Below, piece by piece: positions 8,850 through 18,909 of a DNA stretch of 64,000 bases (position 1 is its first letter; each line of letters opens with the position of its first letter). A program made the translations under genes and the position numbers. The notes below the pieces were generated by a model that saw nothing but the letters and a program-made list of their open reading frames with translations, made no database searches and was not told the DNA's origin. Source of the stretch: Sphingobacterium sp. JB170 (GTDB taxonomy: Bacteria; Bacteroidota; Bacteroidia; Sphingobacteriales; Sphingobacteriaceae); the NCBI RefSeq assembly GCF_900163865.1, contig NZ_FUKU01000027.1, positions 176,932 through 240,931 of the forward strand, written 5' to 3'.

Positions 8850-11800
8850 TTAGAAGGAATAACGTAATCCTATCATCGCACTCCAAGTAGTACCAGTCGT
8901 ACTCGCAGGACGGAAAGGCGTATCGACTAAAGTAGGTTCATTCTTATTAACATTCGGGTCCTGCGTGTAGGTCATTCTAAAGGTAGGCACACCATCTTCA
9001 ACACTTTGCGTTCTTAATATATTTCTGCCAGCAGAAAGGATATCGGTTCTTACCCCCCATTCTGAGTTCAACAAGTTACCGATATTGACCACATCAACGG
9101 TGAACTGCAATTTATCATCTCTTAGTGCTATATTATTAAATAGATTCTGCGTCCAACGGACATCAATTCTATTCAGCCAAGGCGTTAAGAATTCATTTCT
9201 TGGCAAATAACCACCACGGTACGATTCCAAGTCATTTTCAACGATGAATTTCTCAAAAGCTTTCTGTTGATCCGCAACAGAGAAATCTTTCGTTAGGGTT
9301 TCACCGGAGGGGGTTGTATACTCTTGAGAAAACGCTTGAAAAGTAAGTTCTGCGGTTGACTCAGGTAGATAGATTAAATCCATCGCTTGCCCATCACCAT
9401 TTAAATCGTTTTCATAGTAGTATGAATATCGTCCTTGATTGGAACCATTATAATAGATACCCAATGTCGTGTTCTTAATGGTGTAGCTTACATTAGCAAC
9501 GACACGGTGTGGGATAGCAAAATTAGATATACTTAATATATCATCATTCGGTGAGCTGACTACGGGCGAACCGCCCCACGCAGAAGAAGCATTCGATCCC
9601 GCATTAGCCGAAACTTCTTTCGCATTTGAATATGTATAAAACACTGATCCAGATAAACCATACCAAGGAGCTGCCGTAGCGCCAAATGTTGCGGAGAATG
9701 CATGCCCTTTCGAATTTGTATTGGTTAAAACCGTAACCGTATTTGCGCCCATTTCGGGATTATATTGATACGACTCGCTAGTCGGATAATACTCACGGTT
9801 GTCGCCAGAGTAGTTCATCGTAAAACTGGATGGCTTCCTATTTGCCCCATACTGGAACACGGCATTCACGTCTTTGGTATAAAGAATGTCAGTGGTTAAT
9901 GTAATCGGCGTATTAGGAATTCTGTAATCCGCGCCAAAGCTTGTTCTCCATACTGAGGGCATCTTAAAATTGTCATCAACTAAGGAGAACGAAGAGGGGG
10001 CGCCTTCATTTGGCGTGTTGATAAAAACGTCCTCCGCCCCTGCTGGAACGTTATTTACGTGATAGTAAATATCCTCTGGGTGAAACCGCACGTTACCAAT
10101 CCATCCAGCCACATCATCGTACGAACCCGGCTCGACATTGTTTTGTAAAACACCCGAATTAGTTGGCATATTTGTCAACCAAACAAAAGGAACACGTCCG
10201 CTGAAGATTCCCGTCCCCCCACGAAGCGTTAAGCTACGATCGCCAAAAACATCGTAGTTAAATCCTAAACGCGGAGAAAGCATAATACGAGACTTCGGCC
10301 ATGATCCCGACGAGTATGTACGGGGTGTACCGTCAACATCTAACAATTCAAGTGCATCAATTGACGGATTGGGAGTTAAATCGTTGAGATAAATCGGTAA
10401 TTCCGCCCGTAAACCAACCGTGAAGTTAAACCGGTCGTTTAGACTAATCTTATCTTGAGCGTATAATGAAGCAAGTCCGAAGTTCACACGTGCATAGGTC
10501 TCTTGCCCTTCATAAGGATACGTTATTCCAAACATCGTTGGTGCCACCTCGGCGGCGGTTCCTGTTGTCAGAAAGTCCTCGACGGAATTATAGCGATAAT
10601 ACCCCGTACCCATTCTTACGTATGAATTACCAAACTTCTGTACTTCATACGCAGCACCACCGGTGATACTATGTTTACCGACGTTATATGTTAAGTTATT
10701 TGTAAAACTGAAGTTATCATTAACCACATCATTTAAATGCGAGAACAACTCCGTTCCAAAACTAATATAATTAAGCGAACCGCCATCCCAAATGTCCACA
10801 AAAGGAAAAAGGGCATCGTTTGGAGTGGTCCGGGTGTCTTGAATTTTTGAATAAGTGAACAAAAATTTATTCGAAAGCGCAGAATTAAAATTCGAGTTCA
10901 ATTCAGCAGTGAACGAGCGCACAATATTTTCGAAAGCATAGTTACCATTCTCAAAGGTCATCGAGTTTTCACTAACCCGGTTTGAATTGGAACGTGGTCG
11001 AGGTCCAGAGTTGCCGTTTGCAACTTGCATGGATTCACCTTTAAGCACGTTGTAGCGGAATGCCGCTTTGTGCTTTTCATTGATGTTCCAGTCAATCCGA
11101 GCTAAAAATTTATTTCCATGCTGCTTCGCTTCATTGGCATATCCTTGGTATCGACCTGGATCATACCCAAATTGATTAATCAAATGATTTTTAACCGCGA
11201 TTAAATCAGACTCCTTTACCCGCGAAATATTTTGCGCCGGCTGTGCGATACCATCGGTTGAGGCTTTCCAAAGATTCGCACCCGAAGCATTCACTCCAGT
11301 GGCTACTTCCTTTTCCGCGCTGACGAAGAAAAATAGTTTATTTTTGATGATCGGTCCGCCTAATGTTAGCCCATAGTTTTTCTTGGTGCCATCGACAAAC
11401 TCAATGTTCTCTTTATTGATTTTTACACCATTCAGGTTTTCATTATTATAATAGCCATAAACTGACCCGTGAAATTCGTTCGTTCCCGATTTTGTTACCG
11501 CATTAATTCCCGCCCCGGTAAAACCGGATTGTGTAACGTCGAACGGCGCAATATTAACCGAAATCTCTTCGATCGCATCAAGCGAAATCGGTTGAGAGTT
11601 TCCACCTGGTAGTGGCTCGGTGCTTAAGCCAAAACCATTGTTGAAGTTTGCGCCGTCAATCTGCAGATTGTTGTATCGAGCATCGCGTCCCGCAAATGAA
11701 TTCCCATTCGCTTGTGGCGTTAACCGGGTAAATTCGGTAATACTTCTGCTGGTTTGAGGAAGTTCTTGAATTTGTTTCAACCCGACCCGGGTTGCAGCGC

Positions 11801-12191
11801 CTGTTTTATTAATATTTGCACTGTTCGATCCCGTCACAATGACTTCTTCCAAGGCCATTACGTTGCTCGTAAAAATTGGATTAAAAACAAATGGTTGTCC
11901 GAGTTCCAGGTAAACATCTTCAAACACGAGCGGATCTTGTCCCACATATGTTACCTCAATCCGGTAAGGTCCACCAACACGCATGTTCGTTAAGTTAAAA
12001 CGTCCCGCGACATTCGCCGATCCGGAATATGTTGTTCCGGACGGTTCATGTGTTGCTTTAACAGTCGCACCTGCCGTGGCGTGTCCCGAGGACTCGGTGA
12101 CAACGCCAGACATACCACTAGTGGTGACCTGGGCATAAATTGTGCCGTAGCTGGCTAAAACTAAAGCAAAGAACAGTAGAGATTTTTTCAT
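8850..12191 (-). CDS. Oar-like TonB-dependent outer-membrane receptor
   Basis: A 1113-residue outer-membrane protein. The signal peptide is cleaved near residue 20 (GTIYAQ). Residues ~22-110 form a carboxypeptidase-regulatory-like/CNA-B beta-sandwich (SGVVTESSGHATAGATVKATH). The plug domain follows (ALEEVIVTGS, LQIDGANFNNGFG, AIEEISVNIAPFDVTQSGFTG, INAVTKSGTNEFHGS). The rest is a beta-barrel ending in an aromatic residue (LRYSF). The spacing and the 'NLQIDGANFNN' and 'APFDVTQSGFTGA' phrases are those of Oar-type receptors rather than SusC. Ligand unknown; relatives have been tied to protein export and adhesion. No SusD-like partner is adjacent. Confidence 0.88.
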   Translation of the reverse strand: MKKSLLFFALVLASYGTIYAQVTTSGMSGVVTESSGHATAGATVKATHEPSGTTYSGSANVAGRFNLTNMRVGGPYRIEVTYVGQDPLVFEDVYLELGQPFVFNPIFTSNVMALEEVIVTGSNSANINKTGAATRVGLKQIQELPQTSRSITEFTRLTPQANGNSFAGRDARYNNLQIDGANFNNGFGLSTEPLPGGNSQPISLDAIEEISVNIAPFDVTQSGFTGAGINAVTKSGTNEFHGSVYGYYNNENLNGVKINKENIEFVDGTKKNYGLTLGGPIIKNKLFFFVSAEKEVATGVNASGANLWKASTDGIAQPAQNISRVKESDLIAVKNHLINQFGYDPGRYQGYANEAKQHGNKFLARIDWNINEKHKAAFRYNVLKGESMQVANGNSGPRPRSNSNRVSENSMTFENGNYAFENIVRSFTAELNSNFNSALSNKFLFTYSKIQDTRTTPNDALFPFVDIWDGGSLNYISFGTELFSHLNDVVNDNFSFTNNLTYNVGKHSITGGAAYEVQKFGNSYVRMGTGYYRYNSVEDFLTTGTAAEVAPTMFGITYPYEGQETYARVNFGLASLYAQDKISLNDRFNFTVGLRAELPIYLNDLTPNPSIDALELLDVDGTPRTYSSGSWPKSRIMLSPRLGFNYDVFGDRSLTLRGGTGIFSGRVPFVWLTNMPTNSGVLQNNVEPGSYDDVAGWIGNVRFHPEDIYYHVNNVPAGAEDVFINTPNEGAPSSFSLVDDNFKMPSVWRTSFGADYRIPNTPITLTTDILYTKDVNAVFQYGANRKPSSFTMNYSGDNREYYPTSESYQYNPEMGANTVTVLTNTNSKGHAFSATFGATAAPWYGLSGSVFYTYSNAKEVSANAGSNASSAWGGSPVVSSPNDDILSISNFAIPHRVVANVSYTIKNTTLGIYYNGSNQGRYSYYYENDLNGDGQAMDLIYLPESTAELTFQAFSQEYTTPSGETLTKDFSVADQQKAFEKFIVENDLESYRGGYLPRNEFLTPWLNRIDVRWTQNLFNNIALRDDKLQFTVDVVNIGNLLNSEWGVRTDILSAGRNILRTQSVEDGVPTFRMTYTQDPNVNKNEPTLVDTPFRPASTTGTTWSAMIGLRYSF

Positions 12192-12594
12192 ATGAATTTT
12201 GTTAATATTTAGTGGGACAAATTTAAAGATATGTGTTGATAAATGTTTGTGTTAACAAAAACTTAATATATAGATACCCAACAACATAGAGCAGTTTTTG
12301 AGAAGAAACCAGGGCGATAAACTAAAAAAAATCAAAGAGTGAGAAGATAATCGGTCTCCGAATGAAAAAATTGCAATTTTTCTCAATTTTTATTTAGAAT
12401 TTAACAAAAATTAACAAATACCAGATTTGAAATAATATTAAGAATATTTTTAAAAAAACTCTGCAATTACAACAGTTCTTGTTATCCTACTGATAAAGTA
12501 GATAATCGAGATCCGAAACTTATTTTAAATCAACAATTTAGTTTTCAAAGTAAAAAGCTAACTTTGCGCCAATTTTAAAAATTGTATACACAAA
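12192..12594. other. 403-bp divergent intergenic region between two TonB receptor genes
   Basis: AT-rich spacer that must carry promoters for both divergent receptors. A plus-strand -7 box is visible at 12559-12566. No riboswitch core (for example a cobalamin box), tRNA or strong hairpin was recognised. Confidence 0.5.
12559..12566 (+). promoter_or_regulatory. -7 promoter box for the TonB receptor gene at 12595
   Basis: TAACTTTG matches the Bacteroidota TAnnTTTG consensus exactly. A weak -33-like TTTAG lies about 19-20 bp upstream. The box is 28 bp before the ATG. Confidence 0.5.
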
Positions 12595-15150
12595 ATGCAA
12601 AAAAAAACCACAGTATGGCTTGCCTTTTTGGCATTAATGCTAGTCGGTAACGTCGCTCTCGCTCAACGAGTACTTACCGGAAGAATTACAGATGGACAGC
12701 AGCCTATCGCAGGAGCATCTATCACAGTTCAGGGCACAGTAGCGGGAACATCTTCCGACAATGACGGTGCTTTCTCGATACCGACTGATCAAGAAACAGG
12801 TAATTTAGAAATCCGTTACATGGGCTTTCTAACCAAGCTCTTACCCTATTCCAATCAATCAAATTTGGGAACTATTGTTTTGGAACCGAACTCTAACGAG
12901 TTCCTTGACGAGGTCGTTGTGGTGGGACGTGGAGTCATTGATATTGCGGAAGGAAGAAAAACACCCATTGCCGTATCGACAATTACGCAAAAGCAAATTG
13001 AAGCAAAGGTTGGTTCTCAAGACATCACCTCTTCACTCGCTAATACCCCGTCGGTATACATTACCGGACAGGCGAAAGGCTTTGGTGAAACGGCAATGAC
13101 TACGCGCGGTTTTGACCAGTCCAACACGGCTTTCTTATTGAATGGTCAACCAATCAATGGAATGGATAATGGCAGCCTTTATTGGTCGAACTGGTCAGGT
13201 ATGTCTGATATCGCGTCACTTATTCAGATTCAACGCGGATTGGGCTCCTCGAAACTCGCCATTTCATCCGTGGGGGGAACCATTAACTTTGTCACTAAAT
13301 CGACTGAGAAGCAACAAGGTGGTTTTTTAAAACAAAGTGTAGGTAACGACGGCTATCTAAAATCAACCATCGCTTACAACACTGGCCTAATGAGCAATGG
13401 CTTTGCGGTATCTGCAATGTTTACGCATTGGCAAGGAGATGGCTATGTGGACGGTACAGCAGGTAAAGGACAGAATTACTTCGTGTCGCTCGGTTACAAA
13501 GTAAACGACAAGCACAATCTAAACTTAATGATTACCGGTGCGCCCCAATGGCACAACCAAGGGTATACTGCCACACTACAGAAGTATTTAGACAACGGTC
13601 GTCGTTTCAATAGTAATATTAGTGAAGTCGATGGCAAATCAGTCAATTACCGTAAGAACTACTACCACAAGCCCGTTGCTAACTTAAACTGGGATTGGGA
13701 AATTGATGATAATGCTTCGCTTTCGACCGTAGTATACGGCTCAATCGCACGTGGCGGTGGACAATCGCAGCGTACCGATGCGACCGATGAGCGGGTTCCT
13801 TACTTGGCCGCAGACGTTAATAACCACCAGTGGTTCGGTTTAGTAACCAACTACAACCGTCAGCTGAATGAATATCTGAATTTCAACTTAGGTTTTGATT
13901 TACGAGATTACAAAGGGGAGCATTACAGACAAGTCACTGACCTGTTAGGTGCTTCGGCAATCAGCCACACCGGAAACGTAAATTTTGACGGACCAATAGT
14001 TACCTCGAATACATACAGCACCAATCCTTGGAGCGCATGGTCCGATCGACCTGGCAATGCCGAAGACAGACTCGCTTGGGATTATAATCAAATAATTCGT
14101 TACGGCGGTCTATTTGGACAGATTGAATATGCCAGAGACGGCTTCTCCTCTTTCTTCCAAGGATCGATATCACAACAGCAAAACATCCGTAAAGATTTTT
14201 TCCAGTATACGTCTGGAAATCAGAAATCTAAAGATGTAAATAACTTTGGTTACAATGTAAAAGGTGGCTTGAGTTACTCCATAGACAACCATACCTTCTT
14301 TGGTAATGCGGGCTACTATTCACGGCAACCGTTCCAAAACAACATTTTCATGAACTACGCAAATGATATTAATCCATATGCCGAAAATGAAGAAATAGTT
14401 GGGCTAGAATTGGGTTATAAATTCACTTCACAATACATTGACGTTAACCTTAACGCTTATAAAACTACTTGGGCCAATCGCGTGACTGGTGAATCGCGTA
14501 ACGCATCGGCAGAAGACGTGGAGACATACAATCCGACCGGAGATCCTTCTTTGCTCGTAGAAGGTGACTATTTGTATTTTTCATATTACGGGGTTAAACA
14601 AGATCATCAAGGTCTTGAACTAGACTTTGTCTCACGTCCGTTTACAGGTCTTCAAGTCACCGGATTTGCGTCCCTGGGCGACTGGGTGTACGATGGGGTA
14701 AACACCAGTATTACGCGGAACGAAGATCGTGCTGTTTTAGCAACAACAGAAACGGACCGTACAGGTGATCAGGTAGGTAATGCCGCACAAACCAGTTATG
14801 GATTAGGGGCTTCATACAAGATTATAAAAGGATTGTACGTTGACGCAGACTTTAGAGCATTCGATAGATTATATTCATCTAAAGAGTCCAAATCAGGCGA
14901 GGTAATGGAGCTTCCAAGTTATCAACTATTCGACGCCGGTGTTTCTTACGAGTGGAACATCACTCCTAAGAATACATTAAGCTTCCGTGTAAATGTGAAC
15001 AACCTATTTGACAAGTATTATATCTCTGAAGCCTCGACGAGTATATTCCAAGAGGACGGAGCTGAATATTGGAACGGCATCAACACCTCAAATACTGTAC
15101 TAGTCGGTGTGGGCCGTACATGGAATGGTACCGTTAAATTTACATTCTAA
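12595..15150 (+). CDS. TonB-dependent receptor
   Basis: An 851-residue outer-membrane receptor. It has a signal peptide (cleavage near NVALAQ, residue 23-24), a carboxypeptidase-like regulatory domain (25-98), a TonB box region (DEVVVVGRG), a plug (SVYITGQAKGFGETAMTTRGF, GGTINFVTKST) and a beta-barrel ending in GTVKFTF. The size and plug suit a siderophore- or small-ligand-type receptor more than SusC, and no SusD gene is adjacent. A perfect hairpin terminator follows. The ligand cannot be read from the sequence; no iron, haem or vitamin genes flank it. Confidence 0.88.
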   Translation: MQKKTTVWLAFLALMLVGNVALAQRVLTGRITDGQQPIAGASITVQGTVAGTSSDNDGAFSIPTDQETGNLEIRYMGFLTKLLPYSNQSNLGTIVLEPNSNEFLDEVVVVGRGVIDIAEGRKTPIAVSTITQKQIEAKVGSQDITSSLANTPSVYITGQAKGFGETAMTTRGFDQSNTAFLLNGQPINGMDNGSLYWSNWSGMSDIASLIQIQRGLGSSKLAISSVGGTINFVTKSTEKQQGGFLKQSVGNDGYLKSTIAYNTGLMSNGFAVSAMFTHWQGDGYVDGTAGKGQNYFVSLGYKVNDKHNLNLMITGAPQWHNQGYTATLQKYLDNGRRFNSNISEVDGKSVNYRKNYYHKPVANLNWDWEIDDNASLSTVVYGSIARGGGQSQRTDATDERVPYLAADVNNHQWFGLVTNYNRQLNEYLNFNLGFDLRDYKGEHYRQVTDLLGASAISHTGNVNFDGPIVTSNTYSTNPWSAWSDRPGNAEDRLAWDYNQIIRYGGLFGQIEYARDGFSSFFQGSISQQQNIRKDFFQYTSGNQKSKDVNNFGYNVKGGLSYSIDNHTFFGNAGYYSRQPFQNNIFMNYANDINPYAENEEIVGLELGYKFTSQYIDVNLNAYKTTWANRVTGESRNASAEDVETYNPTGDPSLLVEGDYLYFSYYGVKQDHQGLELDFVSRPFTGLQVTGFASLGDWVYDGVNTSITRNEDRAVLATTETDRTGDQVGNAAQTSYGLGASYKIIKGLYVDADFRAFDRLYSSKESKSGEVMELPSYQLFDAGVSYEWNITPKNTLSFRVNVNNLFDKYYISEASTSIFQEDGAEYWNGINTSNTVLVGVGRTWNGTVKFTF

Positions 15151-15164
15151 GTACTAAAAATATT

Positions 15165-15204
15165 TTTAATAATAAAGCCCCTATTTTGGGGCTTTATTAT
15201 TAAA
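15165..15204. terminator. Bidirectional terminator between TonB receptor and the PUL operon
   Basis: A perfect 17-bp inverted repeat (15165-15181 with 15188-15204) around a 6-nt TATTTT loop. Its GC-rich inner half (AAAGCCCC/GGGGCTTT) and A/T-rich outer flanks serve both convergent transcripts. Confidence 0.92.
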
Positions 15205-15271
15205 AAACAGTTTTTGTTCTGGCTTTCGAATTCACAAGTTCCCGTTTTTAGATACATTCGGCGTAAGGTAA

Positions 15272-17023
15272 CTACTGCACGGCAAAACGAATATTTAACC
15301 GTCCCCCGGGTGCCGTATCTCCATTTATATACCAATCTAGCGGATCATCTTTCATCATATTATCGGACCACTTAAAATCAACAATGTACTTCTCTTGGGT
15401 AAGGCCTACGAGTTTATTGGGAATTGTTATTATTAATTCCCTATCCGAAGTTTCAAATTCAATCATCGCAAAATCTTTCCAGACTCCATTCCTATAACGT
15501 TGCAATCTATCGCCACGAATTATCCGGTAATCATACCCATGCCAGCCCGAATCAAAATTCTCATCAACATTCAACCATAGCACCATCCAGTTTTCCTTGT
15601 CGCTTTGGACTAACTTGTTTGCTGATTGGACGTAGAAACCCAATTTTTCATTAGAAACCGCAACCTTCAATGTTTGTAAATCATTCCGACCTGATTCATT
15701 CACGTACTGTACTTTAGGTTCGGATTGGGCGCCAGGATGATCTCTGTTTATTATGTCACCAACATAATCCACATACAATTCCGGAATATTCGTCCATGCT
15801 CCTATAGCGGGTACTTTGGTCACTTTTTGGATGGGTTTTAGGGTGTCGGTGCCTTTATACCGAAGAATATTCGCGATCATTTGCATGTAATAATTATCCT
15901 TCAATCCTCCCGTCCAGGTAGGTTCTATATCCCGACTATATTCCGAATTTGCTTGATCGACAAAAAGGACTTGGTCTTTCTTATCATCTGACCGAGCCCA
16001 TTTTCCTGCTATCCATTCATTCCAACCGGTAATAAATATAAACGGTACATCTTCGCCCAGCGCAAAATTCCATTGTTCCTGTATATTATATCCATAAAAG
16101 ATATCCTTTTCTGGATTTCCAGGGTTGTTCTTTCGAAAGCTTCGCCCCCAGTTCCCGGCAGCACCATAGAAGGCAGAGCCACCCATAGACGCATCTAAAT
16201 TCGGATGTTGTGCGGCCGAAACGTTAACAATTTCGCGTTCGCCACGATTGTTTTTATAAACCTTTTGCGGCCGCTGGAATTCTATCCATGGCCATCCATC
16301 TACCCGCTGCGGCTCGTTTGGCCATTGCGATTCCCGGATGGTAAAGAATTTTTCATAATTCTTTCCTTCCGCTTCGTTCCCTTTACCGATGATCAGTGGC
16401 TTGTTATCTAAGAAATACCAATTGTCTTTATATTTTTCATCTACTTTTTGCGAATAGAAATTATCATAAATTTCTTGCATAGCCTCGCCAGAAGCTGTAT
16501 TCGTGTAGAAGACTAATTTGGGAGCCCGCTTGCCCTGTTTTCTTACTGTTTCCATAGCTGCTATCAATGACTTCACTTGATCGGGGTAGGTCAATCGATT
16601 CGTAGCGTCAATGACTAAAAAGTCAATCTGCGCATCGGTAAGTAGCTGTATGTTTTTTAAATGCACCCAATAATCATCCCCTCGGTAGTATCCATAAATA
16701 GGTTCTCCCCAGAAATAATATTTACCAGGACCGGCAGAACCGCCACCCCAATTCGGATGATGAAAATCATGAAATACTTCGGGATAACGCTGATATAATT
16801 TTGTTAAATCCCAATGGACTTGCGATGTGGGTGAGCCAGAGTGTCCTTGCCACAAAAAGTAAAATATACCGACCTGCTTGTCTTGCTTTTTATCGCCTAC
16901 CTGCTGATGTTGCGGTACTATTCGTCCTAAATCATCGGCAGCCGAAAAGACCTGTCCTTGTAAAGAGATACTCATGAAAGCAGGCAGAATTAGCAGTAAT
17001 TGCTTGCTTATAGCTTTAATCAT
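15272..17023 (-). CDS. Secreted putative glycoside hydrolase, GH99/GH71-like, copy 2 of a tandem pair
   Basis: A 583-residue protein with a signal peptide (cleavage near SLQGQ, residue 22-23). Residues ~45-385 look like a TIM barrel of the GH99/GH71 type: VGIFYFLWQGH (51-61), a strand ending in FLVIDATN (D139), GYNIQEQW (311-318) and ITGWNEW (331-337), whose Glu336 is the best candidate catalytic acid. Residues ~425-583 form a beta-sandwich resembling a CBM9/DOMON-type carbohydrate-binding domain. It is the last gene of the operon, 45 bp after its paralog at 17069-18886. The DUF5010 family is a possible home but I could not check. Family and substrate are inference. Confidence 0.65.
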   Translation of the reverse strand: MIKAISKQLLLILPAFMSISLQGQVFSAADDLGRIVPQHQQVGDKKQDKQVGIFYFLWQGHSGSPTSQVHWDLTKLYQRYPEVFHDFHHPNWGGGSAGPGKYYFWGEPIYGYYRGDDYWVHLKNIQLLTDAQIDFLVIDATNRLTYPDQVKSLIAAMETVRKQGKRAPKLVFYTNTASGEAMQEIYDNFYSQKVDEKYKDNWYFLDNKPLIIGKGNEAEGKNYEKFFTIRESQWPNEPQRVDGWPWIEFQRPQKVYKNNRGEREIVNVSAAQHPNLDASMGGSAFYGAAGNWGRSFRKNNPGNPEKDIFYGYNIQEQWNFALGEDVPFIFITGWNEWIAGKWARSDDKKDQVLFVDQANSEYSRDIEPTWTGGLKDNYYMQMIANILRYKGTDTLKPIQKVTKVPAIGAWTNIPELYVDYVGDIINRDHPGAQSEPKVQYVNESGRNDLQTLKVAVSNEKLGFYVQSANKLVQSDKENWMVLWLNVDENFDSGWHGYDYRIIRGDRLQRYRNGVWKDFAMIEFETSDRELIITIPNKLVGLTQEKYIVDFKWSDNMMKDDPLDWYINGDTAPGGRLNIRFAVQ

Positions 17024-17068
17024 ATTAAATTTTCAAGATTATCGATAAGAAATTTTGGTTCCATAGCG

Positions 17069-18886
17069 CTATTTGCTCGTGTTATAAATAAAATTAAATC
17101 GGCCTCCGGGAGCAGTATCTCCATTCACGTAAAAGTCCATGATATTCCCGATTTCTTGCATATTATCATTCCACTTAAATTCCAAATCGAGGACGCTTCC
17201 ACTGATGCCTAATAACTTCTTTGGTAGTGATATCTCAAGCGTGTTAGCCTTTACCACAAAAGTCACTTCTCCGATCGCCTCCCATTGCCATCGGCCCGCA
17301 ACATTCCGTTCTACGCTTACTTTCCCGGCTTTTGGATTTCGCCTGTTGACCATATATTCATAGCCATTCCATCCGGTACGCTTGTCTCTATCGGCATCGA
17401 TAAACAGCATCATCCAATTCGGGTCTGTCGACGGTGTTAAATTTTCCGCTGTTTCTACATAAAAGAATAACGTATCATTATCTCGAGCAACTTTAGCTTC
17501 AACGATATCGTTTCTACCGGTGTTATTTGTATAATATTCACTATATCTCCCACGGTGATCTCTATGCATGGTATTGCCCACGTAATGTTTGTACACCGGA
17601 AGTACATCTTCCCAATCGCCAGCTTTCCCGAGCACGATAGACTTCGGTTGCGAGGCCGTTGCGATGGGATTCATCCCCTTGAACCTACGAACATTATCAA
17701 CCAACTGCTGATAATACACATCGCCTTTATCACCCCAACCTTTATTCGGTTCAATATCTCTACTGTGATTCCAGTCGTATTGATCGACAAAGGAGAAAGG
17801 ATCTCCTGTCCAACTATCTTTAGGCAACCACTGCCCCGCAGTAAATTCGTTCCAACCGGTAATAAATACCAACTCCGGGTCCAGTTCATGCGCTCTGTCC
17901 CACTGCTCTTGGAAATTCCATCCATATAAATAACCGTCTATTCTGGGATCAAAACCATTGCGCATACTAAAGTTCCTTCCGTACGTGCCTGGAAGGTTAA
18001 AGGCAGAGCAATGACCGTCTGTCGAAGGACCCGCATTTTGAGCTACACCAACCGCGACTTGCTCAAATTTACCGCCGTCTAGCGGGACGTAACCATGCTG
18101 CGGATAATTTTCCAACCACCCCCACTGATCTTTACGCGTAGGTCCATCGACATAGTCCGGCTGTCCAGGCCGGAAAGTAAAAAAATTAGCGATTTTCTTA
18201 TCGGTACCCGATTTTTCTAAATTGTCAGGATAAGCCATTATGCCGGGCTTCCCTTTCCAGATAAACCATAAATTTTTGTATCGGCCCGGTTCGTACACAT
18301 CTTTATACAACTGGCGCAGCGAGACATCAGAATTTGCTACGGGACCAAAAGGCAGCATAAAAGCAATTTTCGGGACATTGACACCATCTTTTTGCGCCTG
18401 ATCCCACGTTGCCAACAACGCTTCGTAGGACTCCTTCCAGGTCAGGCTGCCATTGGTACAATCAAAAAATACAACGTCCACGCCAGCATCAGCCAGCATT
18501 TCGGCATGCTTGCGGAGCACCCAGGGGTCAGTCGTTTTGTAATACCCGAAAAGAGGCTGTTCCCAAAAGAAGAAACCGGGCTTCTTGGTACCCCAGGCGG
18601 GGTGATTATAATCCTTCATCGCTTCGGGATGCGCTCGAACAATCTCCGTAATATTCTTTACCTGGTAGCTCGTATCATCTTCCCCTTGGTGCCAAGTCCA
18701 GTAGAACATGGCAACGGTTTTATCTTTCTTTTTGGCTCCCGCCTGATCAGGACCAATAACTTTTCTTCCTAACGCGTCGGTAAACGCCCAATCGTTACTG
18801 CTGACATAAGGCACCTGTTGGGAATGTGCACTGACCGAAAATATTAATATCAGTACCAATAATAAGTGTGATAATCTATTCATCAT
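17069..18886 (-). CDS. Secreted putative glycoside hydrolase, GH99/GH71-like, copy 1 of a tandem pair
   Basis: A 605-residue paralog of the next gene downstream. It has a signal peptide (cleavage near SAHSQ, residue 21-23), then a barrel-like domain with VAMFYWTWHQG (58-68), DVVFFDCTNG (D142), GWNFQEQW (322-329) and ITGWNEF (342-348, Glu347). A C-terminal domain (~440-605) shares the phrases HRDHRGRYSEYYTNNTGRND in shortened form and 'YVNGDTAPGGRFN' with its partner. Both copies keep the aligned Asp and Glu, so both are probably active, perhaps on different linkages. It starts 23 bp after the SusD gene, so products captured by the SusCD pair are its likely link. Confidence 0.65.
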   Translation of the reverse strand: MMNRLSHLLLVLILIFSVSAHSQQVPYVSSNDWAFTDALGRKVIGPDQAGAKKKDKTVAMFYWTWHQGEDDTSYQVKNITEIVRAHPEAMKDYNHPAWGTKKPGFFFWEQPLFGYYKTTDPWVLRKHAEMLADAGVDVVFFDCTNGSLTWKESYEALLATWDQAQKDGVNVPKIAFMLPFGPVANSDVSLRQLYKDVYEPGRYKNLWFIWKGKPGIMAYPDNLEKSGTDKKIANFFTFRPGQPDYVDGPTRKDQWGWLENYPQHGYVPLDGGKFEQVAVGVAQNAGPSTDGHCSAFNLPGTYGRNFSMRNGFDPRIDGYLYGWNFQEQWDRAHELDPELVFITGWNEFTAGQWLPKDSWTGDPFSFVDQYDWNHSRDIEPNKGWGDKGDVYYQQLVDNVRRFKGMNPIATASQPKSIVLGKAGDWEDVLPVYKHYVGNTMHRDHRGRYSEYYTNNTGRNDIVEAKVARDNDTLFFYVETAENLTPSTDPNWMMLFIDADRDKRTGWNGYEYMVNRRNPKAGKVSVERNVAGRWQWEAIGEVTFVVKANTLEISLPKKLLGISGSVLDLEFKWNDNMQEIGNIMDFYVNGDTAPGGRFNFIYNTSK

Positions 18887-18909
18887 AAAAAGTATATGTT
18901 TTCCGGAGG

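Noticed and set aside
17555..17929. 124-codon plus-strand open frame opposite the first glycoside-hydrolase-like gene
   Set aside because: Covers the conserved GWNEF region of the real gene on the other strand; no domain or promoter.
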